Source: Gymnopus androsaceus JB14
Lineage: Eukaryota; Basidiomycota; Agaricomycetes; Agaricales; Omphalotaceae
Length of the DNA: 44,022 nucleotides
Direction: 5' to 3'
Assembly (NCBI GenBank): GCA_009733575.1
Contig: ML769694.1
Location: forward strand, 34,524 to 78,545
Shown here: positions 1 through 10,507 of the stretch, piece after piece
How positions within the stretch are numbered: position 1 is the stretch's first letter
Layout: each line of letters opens with the position of its first letter
The notes under the pieces: generated by a model
Seen by the model: only the letters and a program-made list of their open reading frames with translations
Database searches by the model: none
What the model was told of the DNA's origin: nothing
Position numbers and translations under genes: made by a program

Positions 1-588
1 CCTGATGGAACAATGATTGTTTCTGGCTCTGATGATAAAACACTAAGAATCTGGGATTCCACTACTGGGGCTCAGATTGGTGATCCCCTGGAAGGTCATA
101 ATGACTATGTTCATGCAGTGACCTTTGCACCTGATGGAACAAAGATTGTTTCTGGTCTAATGACAAGAACACTAAGGATCTGGGATGCCACCACTAGGGC
201 TCAGATAGGGAATCCTCTGGAAGGTCATAGTGGTTCAGTCTATGCAGTGGCCTTTTCCACCTGATGGAATCAGGATTGTCTCGGGCTCTGAGGACAAGAC
301 ACTAAGACTCTGGGACTCCAACACTGGTGCTCAGATTGGTGACCCCTGGAAGGTCATGATGATTTGGTCTATTCAGTGGCCTTTTCACCTAATGGAGCAA
401 GGTTTGTCTCTGGCTCTGATGACAGAACAGTAAGGATCTGGGATACCACTGGCATTCAGATTGGTGATCCACTGGTTGGCCATGATGATTCAATCCATGC
501 AGTAGCCTTTTCACCTGATGGAACAAGGATTGTATCTGGATCACGGGACAAGACTATACGGATCTGGGATGTCACCACTGTGTACTAA
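1..588 (+). pseudogene. WD40-repeat tail of an NLR (NACHT-WD40) gene, frameshifted and truncated
   Basis: About five WD40 repeats of the agaricomycete NLR type, with recurring [18 protein letters not shown] and GAQIGDPLEGH blocks. The window starts inside the gene, so the NACHT part is not visible. The frame is broken: an extra C near 256 (TTTTCCACCTGATGG where the repeat consensus is TTTTCACCTGATGG) and a missing C near 345 (GACCCCTGG for GACCCCCTGG). A pair of compensating small indels near 160 replaces SDDK by LMTR. The last repeat ends in a TAA at 586-588, which lies at the start of the 20-bp minisatellite, and the C-terminal exon that follows the repeats in the related gene at 40.6-44 kb is absent. 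The family senses non-self or cell damage in the cytoplasm; this copy is probably inactive. Family assignment is firm, and pseudogene status rests on two visible indels. Confidence 0.85.
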
Positions 589-609
589 AGGCTACTGATC
601 CTTACTGAA

Positions 610-1341
610 CACCAGCAAAACCTGGGTGCTCTCCAGAGATCTTCAGAGCACCAGAGCAAGGTACCCTATTCCAGAGACCAATATAAACCTCTGGAGACCT
701 CCCCAACAAGCTATTCAATCAAGCATCCGATGACATGTCATAACCATGCATTGATGATAGAAATTATTTATATTCATTGTATATTATGTCATTTATAGGC
801 ATGCCACAGAGTTCAATATTACATAGTAGTAAACAGCAAGTAGTATTTGGCAGGCTTTTCATGCATTCTCCCCTCCCAATGTCTCAATACTCCTCTTGTC
901 TCCTCTTGAGTCTCAGTGCCACAAAAAACCTTCTATGTTTCTGGTAATCAGCTTTAGAAAAATGACAATGAAACTTACAGCAATGCGGATAGTACTGTGA
1001 CAGAGGGAGAAGGAAAAAAATACAAGAAGTTCATTGAAACTTGAAAGTTGAGAGTTGCACATTTTATATGACTGCCTGATAGTTTATAGCATTGTTGAGT
1101 TGCTGACAGCAACCATCATTCTGTCGAGGATGCCCAAGGCCATCATTTTTGGAGCTAGTCTGGCTGTCAGTCAGACTAGCTCCGTAAAAGGAAAGTCTGA
1201 TCATTCTCAAGGTGTTATCAATTGGCAGCTGAAGCTTTGCTTTTTCCAGAGTCTCCAGAGCTCTCCTAGAGCTCTCTGGAGACTTATTCAATTCTCTGGA
1301 TGCATCCAAGAGCTCCAGCGAAAATACAGGTTTTGCTGATG
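610..1341. mobile_element. Foldback element 1 of the CATCAGCAAAACCTG family, 732 bp
   Basis: The left end reads CACCAGCAAAACCTGG and the right end CAGGTTTTGCTGATG, an inverted pair. The dinucleotide AA flanks both ends (608-609 and 1342-1343), and removing the element plus one AA restores an intact minisatellite unit. Subterminal parts also fold: CTCTGGAGAC-type blocks at both sides and an internal GGAGCTAGTCTGGCTG palindrome near 1150-1185. No transposase-like reading frame is present, so it would be non-autonomous. Confidence 0.8.
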
Positions 1342-2178
1342 AAGGCTACTGAGCCTTAATGAGAGCTACTGATATTTACCGAAAGCTACTGATACTTACC
1401 AAAGGCTACTGATACTTACTGAAGGCTGCTGACCCTTACTGAATGCTACTGATACTTACTGAAAGCTACTCATGAAGGTCACTGATGCTGACTGAAATAC
1501 ATTGAGGCTTACTGAAGGCTACTGATGCATATGGAAGGTTACTAATGCATACTGAAGGCTACAAATGCTTACTGAAGACTACTGATGCTTAATGAAGGCT
1601 ACTGATACTTACTGAAGGATACTGATGCTTACTAAAAGCTACTGATGCTTAATGAAGGCTACTGATGCATACTGAATGCTACTGAGCCTTACTGAAGGTT
1701 ACTGATGCTTAATGAAGACTACTGATGCATATGGAAGGCTACTGAGGCATATGGAAGGCTACTAATGCATACAAATGTTTACTGAAGACTACTGATGCTT
1801 AATGAGGCTACTGATATTTACTGAAGGATACTAATGTTTACTAAAAGCTACTGATGATTAACAAAGGCTACTGATGCATACTGAAAGCTACTGATCCTTA
1901 CTAAAAGCTACTCATGAAGGTCACTGATGCTGACTGAAGTATACTGAGGCTTACTGAAGGCTACTGATGCATATGGAAGGCTACTAATACATATGGAAGG
2001 CTACTAATGCTTACTGAAGGCTAAAAATGCTTACGGAAGACTACTGATGCTTAATGAAGGCTACTGATGCTTACTAAAAGCTACTGATGCTTAATGAAGG
2101 CTACCAATGCATACTGAAAGCTACTGAGGTATACTAAAGGCTACTGATGCTGACTGAAAGCTACTGAGGCTTACTGAA

Positions 2179-2288
2179 CATCAGCAAAACCTGTATTTTT
2201 GCTGGAGGTCTCTGGAATAGGGTACCTTGCTCCAGAGATGTCCCAAATGAATGGGTTTTCTCCAGCAAAAATACAGGTTTTACTGATG
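2179..2288. mobile_element. Foldback element 2, 110 bp
   Basis: Terminal inverted repeats of about 29 bp with one mismatch start CATCAGCAAAACCTGTATTT and end AAATACAGGTTTTACTGATG. AA flanks both sides (2177-2178, 2289-2290); the empty site would be a normal minisatellite unit. The interior contains the reverse complement of a subterminal block of element 1 (GGAATAGGGTACCTTGCTC), so elements 1 and 2 form one subfamily. Confidence 0.85.
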
Positions 2289-3576
2289 AAGACTACTGAT
2301 GCATACACTACTGAGACCTAATGAAGGCCATTGACAACAACCATACTTAGGCTGAATGAAAGCTGCTGATACTCACTGAAGGCTGCTGATGCATACTGAA
2401 GGGGACTGATGCTGACTGAAGAGTCAAGCTCCTGAGGCTTACTGAAGACTACTGGTGCATATGACCCAACTTCCCAGGTCTGGGTTAAATTGAGATTTTT
2501 TGAAATGGACCTGACCCCAAACCATCACTACTGATACTGATACTTATTGAAAGCTACCAATAGTGAAGGCTAATGAAGGCTACTGATACTCACTGATACC
2601 AATACTTATTGAAAGCTACTGATGCTAAATGAAAGCTACTGAAAATTACAGAATGCTGCTGATGCATACTGAAGGTGACTGATGCTGACTGAAAGCTCCT
2701 GAGGCTTACTGAAGGCTACTGATGCATACTGAAGGCTACTGAGGCTTTATGAAAGCTACTAATACTTACTGAAGGCTACTGACAACGACCATATTGAGGC
2801 TGAATGAAGGCTACTGATACTTACTGAAGACTACTGATGCATACTAAAGGTGATTGATGTGTACTGAAGGTGACTGATGCTGAATTAAAGCTACTGAGGC
2901 CTACTAATGCTTACTGAATGCTACTGAGCCTCACTGAACACTACTGAACCTTACTGATGGCCACTGAGCCTTATTGAATGCTACTGAGCCTTACTGAAGG
3001 TGACTGATGCTGACTGAAAGCTACTGAAGCCTACTCAAGGCTACTAATGCATATGGAAGGCTACTAATGCATACTAAAGGCTACAAATGCTTACTGAAGA
3101 CTACTGATGCTTAATGAAGGCTACTGATACTTACTGAAGGATACTGATGCTTACTAAAAGCTACTGATGATTAATGAAGGCTACTGATGCATACTAAAAG
3201 CTAATGAGGTATACTGAAGGCTACTGAGTCGTACTGAAGGCTACTGAGCCTTACTGAAGGCTACTGATGCTTACTGAAGGCTACTGAAGACTAATGATGC
3301 TTAATGAAGGCTACTGATACTTACTGAAGGATACTGATGCTTACTAAAAGCTACTGATGCTTAATGAAGGCTACTGATGCATACTGAAAGCTACTGAGGT
3401 ATACTGAATGCTACTGAGCCTTACTGAAGGCTACTGAGCCTTACTGAAGGCTACTGAGCCTTACTGAAGGCTACTTATGCTTACTGAAGGTGACTGATGT
3501 GTACTGAAGGCTACTGAGCCTTACTCAAGGCTACTGATGCTTACTCAAGGCTACTGATGCTTGCTGAAAGCTACTG

Positions 3577-3718
3577 CATCAGCATAACCTGGATAGTCCC
3601 ATAGCAAGGTCCCCATCTGTCCAGAACTGGACAGCTCTCATGACTGCTATGGATTCTATTGGAGCTTCAGCTCATAGCAATCCATTGCAGTCCATAATTC
3701 ACCCAGGTTTTGCTGATG
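3577..3718. mobile_element. Foldback element 3, 142 bp
   Basis: It starts CATCAGCATAACCTGG and ends CCAGGTTTTGCTGATG, flanked by TG on both sides (3575-3576, 3719-3720). The minisatellite continues on the far side for one unit, so this is an insertion into the array. The interior holds CCATAGCAAGGTCCCCATCT, shared with elements 4 and 5 (second subfamily), and a CCAGAACTGGACAG fold. Confidence 0.85.
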
Positions 3719-3741
3719 TGATGTTTACTGAAAGCTACTGG

Positions 3742-5060
3742 CTTTGTGAGCCCACCATAGATTCCCTGTTAGCTGCCTGTGTTGTTTTTGTATGTGCCAT
3801 GATCTACTGGAATTTTACAACCTTGTCTCCAGTGAACTTTCTATGTAACATCATCACTTTGTGATTTCTCTGTAACTTCCCTGTATGTCTACTGCAAATC
3901 CTGACATATACTGGAAACCTTCAACAAAGATTACAGGGAATTTTTTTCAATGTGACAAGTCACATAGTCACATGGTTTGTCTAACTGTAAGTTCCCCAAC
4001 TTACAGTGAATTCACTGAGAAAAATAGTTATTGTAAGTCTCCTGTAACTTATCTCGGAATTCCCTGTAAGTACACTGCTATACAGGAAACTCACTAGGAA
4101 TCTTATGGGAAATTTCATGTGTGACAAATCCAATTCCACAAGTTTTCTGTATATTCATGCAACTTTCAGTTAGACTTCTAATGTGACAAAGTAACTCTGT
4201 AAGTTTTTTGTAAGTGGTCCATTTTACAGTAATCTTATAGTTACTTGAATTTGTCAATAAGTTACTTGTAAGCCTAAACTATTATATGAAACTTTTTATT
4301 AAAGGTATTTCCTGTAGGTTTCCAACAAATTCCATATAAGTCTCTGAACTTATGAGATTCTGCATCAGTGTAAGCTCCCTGTAAGATCTGGCACTTACTG
4401 AAAATTCACAGGGAAGATTTACGGTGATCTTTTTGTGTGACATGTCAAATAGTCACCCTGTGAGTCTCTTGTAAAGTGAAAAACTTACCATAGACTTACA
4501 TTGGAAAATGGTCTTTGTAAGTCCCTTGTAAGGTAATAAATTTACCATAGACTTACATTGGAAAATGGTCCTTGTAAGTCCCTTGTAAGATGAAGAAATT
4601 ACCATAGACTTACATTGGAAATTTGTCTTTGTAAGTCTCTTGTAAGATGAAGAACTTACCATAGACTTACATTGGAAAATGGTCTTTGTAAGACTCCTGT
4701 AACTTGCCTCAATGTTACCGGTAAGTACAGTTCCTTACAAGAATTTTACTGAGAAGCTTACAGGAGACTTCTGGTGTGATAATGTCACTCTGTAAGTTTC
4801 CTGTAAGATTTTGCACTTACAGTAATATCACACAGACCAAAAGTTGCCTGAAAGTTTCTTGCATGTCCATGCATCTTACAGTCAAACTTACAATGTGACA
4901 AAATCACACTGTAAGTCTATCATAAATCATCACTCTTACAATAATCTTACAGCCAAAAGAATTTTCCCGTAAGTTCCTAGTAAGTCAAAAATTTTACACG
5001 AAACTTCAGGCTAAATCCGATCCCCGCAAATTTCCGATAAATTTCCCATAAGTCGCAGGA
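3742..5060. repeat. AT-rich region made of recurring GTAAGT / ACTTAC motifs
   Basis: No gene is visible. The stretch is dominated by short motifs resembling TGTAAGTCYCYTGTAA and their reverse complements (for example near 3880, 4050, 4375, 4500, 4790, 4900 and 4970), spaced irregularly every 40-100 bp. It looks like an old, decayed satellite. The motif mimics a 5' splice site, but no exons are attached to it. It ends sharply near 5060-5110, where composition changes to that of the gene-rich core. Confidence 0.6.
4455..4690. repeat. 57-bp tandem repeat, about four copies
   Basis: The block ACCATAGACTTACATTGG recurs at 4487, 4544, 4601 and 4658, a period of exactly 57 bp. Each unit carries one ACTTAC and one or two GTAAG motifs. 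Because 57 is a multiple of three, an open frame of 19-residue repeats exists on the minus strand, but nothing else supports coding. Confidence 0.85.
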
Positions 5061-5937
5061 TTTATGGGGTTTTGCACCCGGTGGTAGCCTATTCAGTAGG
5101 CCATTCAGTAGGTCACGTGGGGTGACATCAATTTCCGCAGCCACTGTATGCCGGTAAAGGGCGTGGTAAAATCGGGTAAAGATCTGGCAAGAAAGTCACG
5201 TTTTTTGGTCGATCGTCGGGTACAAGGCCCTCCCTCTCACTCCGTTCGAGAGTCGGGGATCATGTAATAGGACAACGAGAGAACATGATCGAACAATGAA
5301 CACACGAATGCACTCGACTCATAAGTCTGAGCCGCTGAAACTCTTGAAATCTTCCGCTGGACTGTGTCGTGTCGAGAATTCAACGATGAGAGGTTATGGT
5401 ACCGGTAGCTTCAGAGCATCGTACATCAGCAAAGATTTCAGAAAAAAAAGAATAGAAGTTTAGATAAAGCGATCCCTTGGTATGGCCCTGGCGGTTGCGG
5501 AGAAGCTTAAGGGAACGGATTGGTGCGCGCTTTCTGCATTGGTTTCTTGAAGTCAGTCACTGACTTTGTTGTTACAGATGTTACAGTTCTGATGTACGTG
5601 CTGGGTGATGATAGCGGGAAGCAACTCGCGTCGGCGCTTTGACCTTTGATCTCTCTTTCGGTCTTTCCATTCAATCTCTCGAGTTCAATAATCATGCCAG
5701 GGTTGGTTGGAAAGCTAACGATACAAAGATTTATCTCATGAATGCTACAAAGGAAAGTAAAGTAGCGAGTAAAGAACGACAAGGGTAGTGATGATGGCAA
5801 ATCGAAACACCAAAATGTAAAGAATTAGAAAGAACGTATGGTAACAGAAACAAGCGAGACATGCTACTAGGAACCGACCAGAACAGTATAACGAGAGCGG
5901 CCATTGGTACCTCACTTCCATCCTTCTCTCCTACCTC
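5061..5937. other. Transition and probable 3' flank of the zinc-finger gene; no gene seen
   Basis: A short direct repeat, ATTCAGTAGG twice near 5090-5115, is followed by GTCACGTGGGGTGAC near 5115-5130. After that the sequence is unique and less AT-rich. Open frames here (for example minus-strand 5507-5800) lack domain resemblance and proper splice context. It probably contains the 3' untranslated region of the minus-strand gene that ends at 5938. Confidence 0.5.
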
Positions 5938-7387
5938 TCACTCGTCTTCGTCTGCCTCCGCATTCTTTCCGTTACACCCCGCTATATGGTGCCGCCTTAG
6001 GGCATCCGCCCGAGAGTACCACTTCTTACATCCAAGGTTGCACATGATGGAGCTCGAGTTTCCGACATGCATTTTCGTCTTCATGTGTCTCTTGATATCG
6101 GCCAACTTGTTCGCCATTTGCACGCACCCACTGTATGGACAACGGAACAGTCCCAGATGGCCAAAGTGTTCTGAACGATAATGAGCAGCAAGTTCATTGA
6201 CACTCGTAAAAGTATCTGAGCAGTGGCTGAGCCAGCAAGTCAGAACATGCGCGTGTGGGGTGGAGGGAGGAGCGGAGGCAGGGGTGTAAGCAGAAGCAGG
6301 TTCCAGGGGTGTACGTTCGCTGTTGGCGCGCGCTCTCGTCGTGGGGTCAATGAGTCGAGATCGAGCGGCGACTGCGCGTTTTCTCGTCGTACTCTGTTTT
6401 CTATCTGCACTCTTGGTCACCGCCACCTTCTTCGACATGACCGTTGGACCCTCGTGTTTTTTCTGGGTACACCTGCTGTCCATAATCGGAGGCTGGAAAT
6501 CGTCGACAAGCATATTATTCACTTCGAGAGGATCGATACAGGTGAACTCGGAATACTGGTCAGACACATATGAGCCGGATGTTTCCCAGGAGAGGCCATG
6601 AGAAGTAGTTTCCGATGGGAGTGGGACAAGCATGTACTTGTCGGAGAGGAGGATGCGTGCTGGGTATAACGCCTCGCCAGTAGGGCCGGGGAACCACGCA
6701 TCGATACCCTTTGATTCCTCGACGGCGTTCTCATCGTAGGGAGTGCGGAATACGACTCCAGGAAGTGCAGCAGAGTTCTCGACGACGTCCCGCCACCTGT
6801 TCTCACCTGGAGAAACTTCCGGAGGGAAATGAAGGTACCTATTCGATATCTAGGATCACATTAGCGTCAGTCCGCGGGGCATGGCGGCGAAGAACGTACA
6901 TCGAGCTCTTCGTTGGTCATCACCTGGTCTTCAGGACTAGAGTTAAATGGAAGCTCGACGGTGTAGCACTTGCTCCAAAGGATATCCGAAATCTACAAAG
7001 CAAAGCAGTTAAATCGAATTCGATTGAGGTAAATACCGACATACATCATCAGAAACAATTCTTTTCTGGCGCTGCTTGTCGAAGGCCTCCATATCGAAAT
7101 AGTCCGCCTTGAGAATCGGGACCATCGGACGAAAGATCTTCTTCCCTGGGATCGCCTCCATCGGGTTCCGGGGGTTATACATTTGCTGGGGAACATAGAC
7201 GACCTTGGGGCCCTCCGTCAACCTCTGGTCAAGGAACCTGTGCTGGAGATATCCGGGCCGAAGAGAGGAAGGTGGGGAGGGAAGCTAGATTCGAGAAGAC
7301 GTTGGACGCTTCATTGACCGGTCTTTCGTTTGAACCTGGCCCGTATGCTGTCAAATAAAGATCGCTCATGACCTCTTCGATGGTCAT
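5938..7387 (-). CDS. C2H2 zinc-finger protein, probable transcription factor
   Basis: The final long exon (minus strand, to about 6850) encodes a basic linker (KKVAVTKSADRKQSTTRKR) and three C-terminal C2H2-type fingers: CWLSHC...HYRSEH, CPYSGC...HMKTKMH and CNLGC...HHIAGC, the last with Cys as fourth ligand. It ends in an acidic tail, ADEDE. Upstream exons are joined by introns ending at 6853 (donor GTACGT at about 6900) and at about 6992-7045, giving the N-terminal text VVYVPQQMYNPRNPMEAIPG and ELPFNSSPEDQVMTNEELD. The proposed start is the ATG at 7385-7387 (MTIEEVMSDLYLTAYGPG); the first intron, joining SNEASN to RLTEGPKVV, is my best guess and the least certain part. The role would be nuclear DNA binding. 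I do not recognise a named orthologue. Confidence 0.7.
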
Positions 7388-8028
7388 CGAGCCGAGTGTC
7401 GAACGAGTGGTCTGGCAGCAGACGAGTTTGCAGAGGGAAGAGAAGCAGTAACGGACATAATGATTATAATGATTATGAAGGTTGGAAAAGACGACCCAGC
7501 GACTGGAAATAGGTGAATGTGGAAACGTTAATGCGAAACGCCGTGCTCATACCATGATATTATATGCATTTATCGTACGGCTTTGACAAACCATTCGGGT
7601 TGCGCTTTCCATTATTCATATGATCAATTTGGAAAATTCGTAACCTCCGCTCATTGTTCTGCCTTACAAAAAAGGTAATTGACTTTGTGGGACGGCCATT
7701 GGTCTGTGGCTTTCAGAAAAGCCGCAGCAAATTAGCCACAGTAGCAGCTTGGACCAGGCTTGGGCCGCTAAGTTGCCGTGTTTCCAACTCAAACTCGAGT
7801 CAAGTCTAAAAGGTAGTAAATGCTTCGGTAACAGATATCAAGTAACGAGAGAGAACCCTCCTTTTTTCAAGATATCCTTTGCGAAATCATTGTTCTAAGA
7901 AAATCGTCAGTCAAGATATGAAAAAGTGGCTGAGGAAGGTCAAAGCGCAAATCACACAGCCTTATGAAGAGATTTGAGTCGTGTTTCGTTGCAGTCTACG
8001 ATTAATCATCTCGGAAACTACACAGAGC
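7388..8028. other. Intergenic, probable promoter of the zinc-finger gene
   Basis: No reading frame of note. It lies between the 5' end of the minus-strand zinc-finger gene and the 3' end of the minus-strand hydrolase gene. CATTATAAT-like AT-rich blocks occur near 7458-7475, but no element can be assigned with confidence. Confidence 0.4.
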
Positions 8029-9316
8029 CTACACTTTCGATGAGGAGGACCGAATGAAGTTTATCACGACGTCTTTGAACACATTCGGTCTAACCACGAT
8101 GGTTAATTCATCAATAGTAATGACGGAGAGCAGACTAAAACTTGCCTTTCTGCGTGCACTAGAGGAAAAAGATTTCATTCAGAACTCGGAGCATAAAGAA
8201 AACATCTTGATTTTGCTTACCCCAATGTCCAGTGTCCAAAATCTCGAGCTTTGAATTGGAGAAAAAGCGTTGGAAGATCGGGATATTATCATCGTTTACG
8301 AATCTAGAGCAATGATGAAATTTAAGCAATTTCACAACGGGATTGAAAAAAGACAGCTCTTACCTACTCTTTCCGCCTTTCACCAACAGAGTTCGTCCTT
8401 TATAAACCGCTTCGCCGGGATCATAAGAAAACGATCCAATATCAGGGATCGACTTGCTAAGGATATCCAAAGGTACACGAAAGCGTGCAAATTCTGAAGT
8501 AGAAGAAGGTGTAATTAATGTTGAAAGGAGAAAGGCTCTTGTTGAAGGATCCTGGTGGAAACATTATGATACATCTCAGTCTGTATAGTCGGCAAAACTA
8601 CCTTTTCGACATCAATTAGCAACTCATCTGCCTCTTTCCGAATGCTTGAACCAGTCAGCTTGAGATCTTCGATACGCCTCATAGCTTCAATGTACGAGAT
8701 TGTGGTTCTTGAGACAGAGCCCTTGATGGGTGGGATATCTACTACTATCAGGTTTTGAGTAGATTGGAAGGTAGATCTTTGTCCAAGGCAAGAGTCATTA
8801 CAGCCTTTCCACCCCTACATCCGTACATTCAGCCATGTATGATTCCAGAAGCAGATCCAAAACGAATACGCACATAGAATGACCCAACAGCGATATATCT
8901 GACAATTCGAGCTTCTTGATAAAATGTAAAACATCTGCAGCCATGTGAAAGTAGTCCATGGGCTCAGCATGAGGAGAGTCTCCATGATTTCGCATATCCT
9001 AACAAACCGGAGTTTAATTACGAGGGCCGCAGGCAAACTGAGAACTGAACTTGCCACAGCATAAACCGGACAGTTCAGGTCGCGCGAGAAGACCTTGGCT
9101 AAGGAGCTCCAGTTTCGCTTGAAGCCGCTGGCAATGATGAGAGAATGTGATATAAGTAGGCAGCCCGAGACTCACAGCATTCCATGGACCAGCACAAGTG
9201 CACCTTTGAATTTTGTTACCATTAGGTAACATTGTTTCAGTGTAATCGAAGTGCACCTTGAGTTTTGTTACCATTAGGTGGTATGGTTTCAGTGTAATCG
9301 AGGTCGACTGGTTTTA
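8029..9316 (-). CDS. ABHD11-like alpha/beta hydrolase with one frameshift and a young intron
   Basis: Spliced, the gene reads as a nearly complete alpha/beta-hydrolase of the ABHD11 type: LVLVHGMLGFKRNWSSLAK, then YAVDMRNHGDSPHAEPMDYF, the nucleophile elbow GHSMGGKAVMTLAL, EFARFRVPLDILSKSIPDIG, and the catalytic-histidine motif LDTGHWVHAERP. It stops at 8029-8031. In animals and yeast this family is a mitochondrial serine hydrolase. At least eight short introns are needed, two of them with GC donors (8090-8145 and 8999-9054). A single base is missing in the A-run at 8753-8756 (after DLPSNLLK), which puts stops after it unless it is an assembly error. The 5' end holds a tandem duplication of about 52 bp (see findings). 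The start codon was not found; the first residues I trust are IKPVDLDYTE. Confidence 0.85.
9204..9256 (-). other. Proposed recently gained 53-nt intron in the ABHD11-like gene
   Basis: Two tandem copies of a 52/53-bp segment (CGATTACACTGAAAC... to ...GGTGCACTT, about 88% identical) lie here. Splicing from AAG|GTGCAC in the upstream copy to AAAG|GTGCAC in the downstream copy removes exactly one copy and restores the uninterrupted family sequence NGNKTQGALVLVHGM. Without splicing the frame hits a stop, and the second copy is itself out of frame by one base. Confidence 0.7.
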
Positions 9317-9977
9317 TGGATGGATTTGTGATGGACGTATAGTTTCTTCTATATACTCCTAGGCTCGGATTTCAAGTCAGACAGCAAGAAAAAGATGCGT
9401 GGTTGAAACCCACGGGGGATTACTGGAACAAGTCGCGTTATTCGAATAGGATTCAGCATACCAAGATGATGGTCGTGTTCAAGTAAGGAACAAATCACGG
9501 CACTCCGGACGGGATCCCGGATAAGCGGAGCGAGCGCCTGCTTTGCTTTTCTGTCTTTTTCTGTACTTCAACTCAACTTCAACTAAGTAGTTGCTAACAA
9601 AATCGATTCCTATTTTTTCAAGGCAAGGTATAATTCAATGTCCTTTTAAGAAGGCTGTGGACAACAAAAAGCAACAAAAGTTGGTGTTCAATTCCTATTT
9701 CATGTCTTGTTCATGTCACGCATTGAGTGAACTTTCGAAGTAATAGTCGCTCTTTGCTCTTAAGCCAGAACTTGAAGAAGAAGGTGAACCGAGACGTTAC
9801 GAATGGTGCTGCTACCGGTGGTAGAGCACCCTTCTGTGGCAAGCAAACTCCAAGTCAACATCTTCCGAACGAGTGAACATGATTCCAGTCCGACCCGCAA
9901 GTCGGTCCTTATAGACCAATAATGAACATCGATCTACTACTCATCGTCGCTATCGCATGATCTCAAATATGTACCAC
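9317..9977. other. Intergenic; possible upstream exon of the ABHD11-like gene
   Basis: The missing start of the hydrolase gene should lie here, perhaps ending at the GTATGC donor near 9461 on the minus strand, but I see no ATG in a convincing frame. The rest is unique sequence without recognisable genes. Confidence 0.35.
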
Positions 9978-10507
9978 CTAGTCAAGGATAATATTAGGAT
10001 TACGCCAAAGTCCGGACTTGAAGCCAATAGCGTACTTACTTGTCTTACCTGTTGAAAGGTTATAGTCCCCGTAAGAGATTATTCTGTTCAACAACCCTCG
10101 GAAAGTATTGATGTCCTCACTCCGGGAGCATCCCGCCATGTTGCTAATGGCTCTACATACACAGGTGGTCTCATTCCCAATCTTTACCAACATCTTCACG
10201 CTCCCCATACCTAAAAATCCAAAACTCGTACAAGATTTGACCCCAGCGCCGGATGAGTCGCGTGTCATCGGTAAAGAAGGCAACATTTCCCAAGTCCAGG
10301 CTCCACGAGGAGGCCCAATGTTATTAGCAATGTTATTAACATCTTCCAGGCCAATTAGCACCACCCAGAGTAAAATTAGCCGCGGTTGGTCCCCTCGGCG
10401 TCTACGAGGTGCGCTTTCCCAGAACAGATGAGCTGTCGAATGTGTTGGCAAGAGAAGCAGTAACGGCGGTCACAGACAGAAAGAGGAAGGAAAACCATGA
10501 TTCTTGA
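9978..10507 (-). pseudogene. Remnant of a small secreted-protein gene, family not recognised
   Basis: A 157-codon minus-strand frame is preceded, in a different frame, by a hydrophobic signal-peptide-like run (FSFLFLSVTAVTASLA) followed by NTFDSSSVLGKRTS and a stop. Joining the two frames would need a frameshift, and the signal-like run lacks its own ATG. The downstream part has four cysteines clustered in CTSFGFLG and CVCRAISNMAGC. This pattern fits a decayed small secreted cysteine protein. I could not assign a family, and an unrelated spurious frame is possible. Confidence 0.3.

Larger units (their letters stand above)
583..3741. repeat. 20-bp minisatellite, consensus GGCTACTGATGCTTACTGAA
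   Basis: A head-to-tail array of degenerate 20-bp units begins at the WD40 stop codon and runs to about 3741. Three foldback elements interrupt it (610-1341, 2179-2288, 3577-3718), leaving roughly 2.2 kb or 110 copies. The middle four bases vary (GATGCT, GAGCCT, GATACT, GAGGCT), and blocks of several units recur together, for example around 1560-1700 and 3060-3370, which suggests higher-order duplication. A unit-free stretch of about 65 bp at 2462-2527 contains the short inverted pair AACCCAGAC/GTCTGGGTT. No coding potential or spacer diversity of CRISPR type is seen. Confidence 0.93.

Noticed and set aside
1055..1339. Open frames on both strands inside foldback element 1
   Set aside because: They overlap palindromic sequence of the element; no family resemblance.
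583..3741. CRISPR-like array
   Set aside because: Units are contiguous degenerate 20-mers without unique spacers, in a eukaryotic context.
4453..4662. 69-codon minus-strand frame with 19-residue repeats
   Set aside because: It arises because the 57-bp tandem repeat is a multiple of three; no start context, neighbours or homology.
5861..6601. Plus-strand frames opposite the zinc-finger gene
   Set aside because: No domain resemblance; the minus strand carries three zinc fingers and correct splice sites.
8054..8497. Two plus-strand open frames of 66 and 75 codons
   Set aside because: They are antisense shadows of the last exons of the minus-strand ABHD11-like gene, whose motifs and splice sites are clear.
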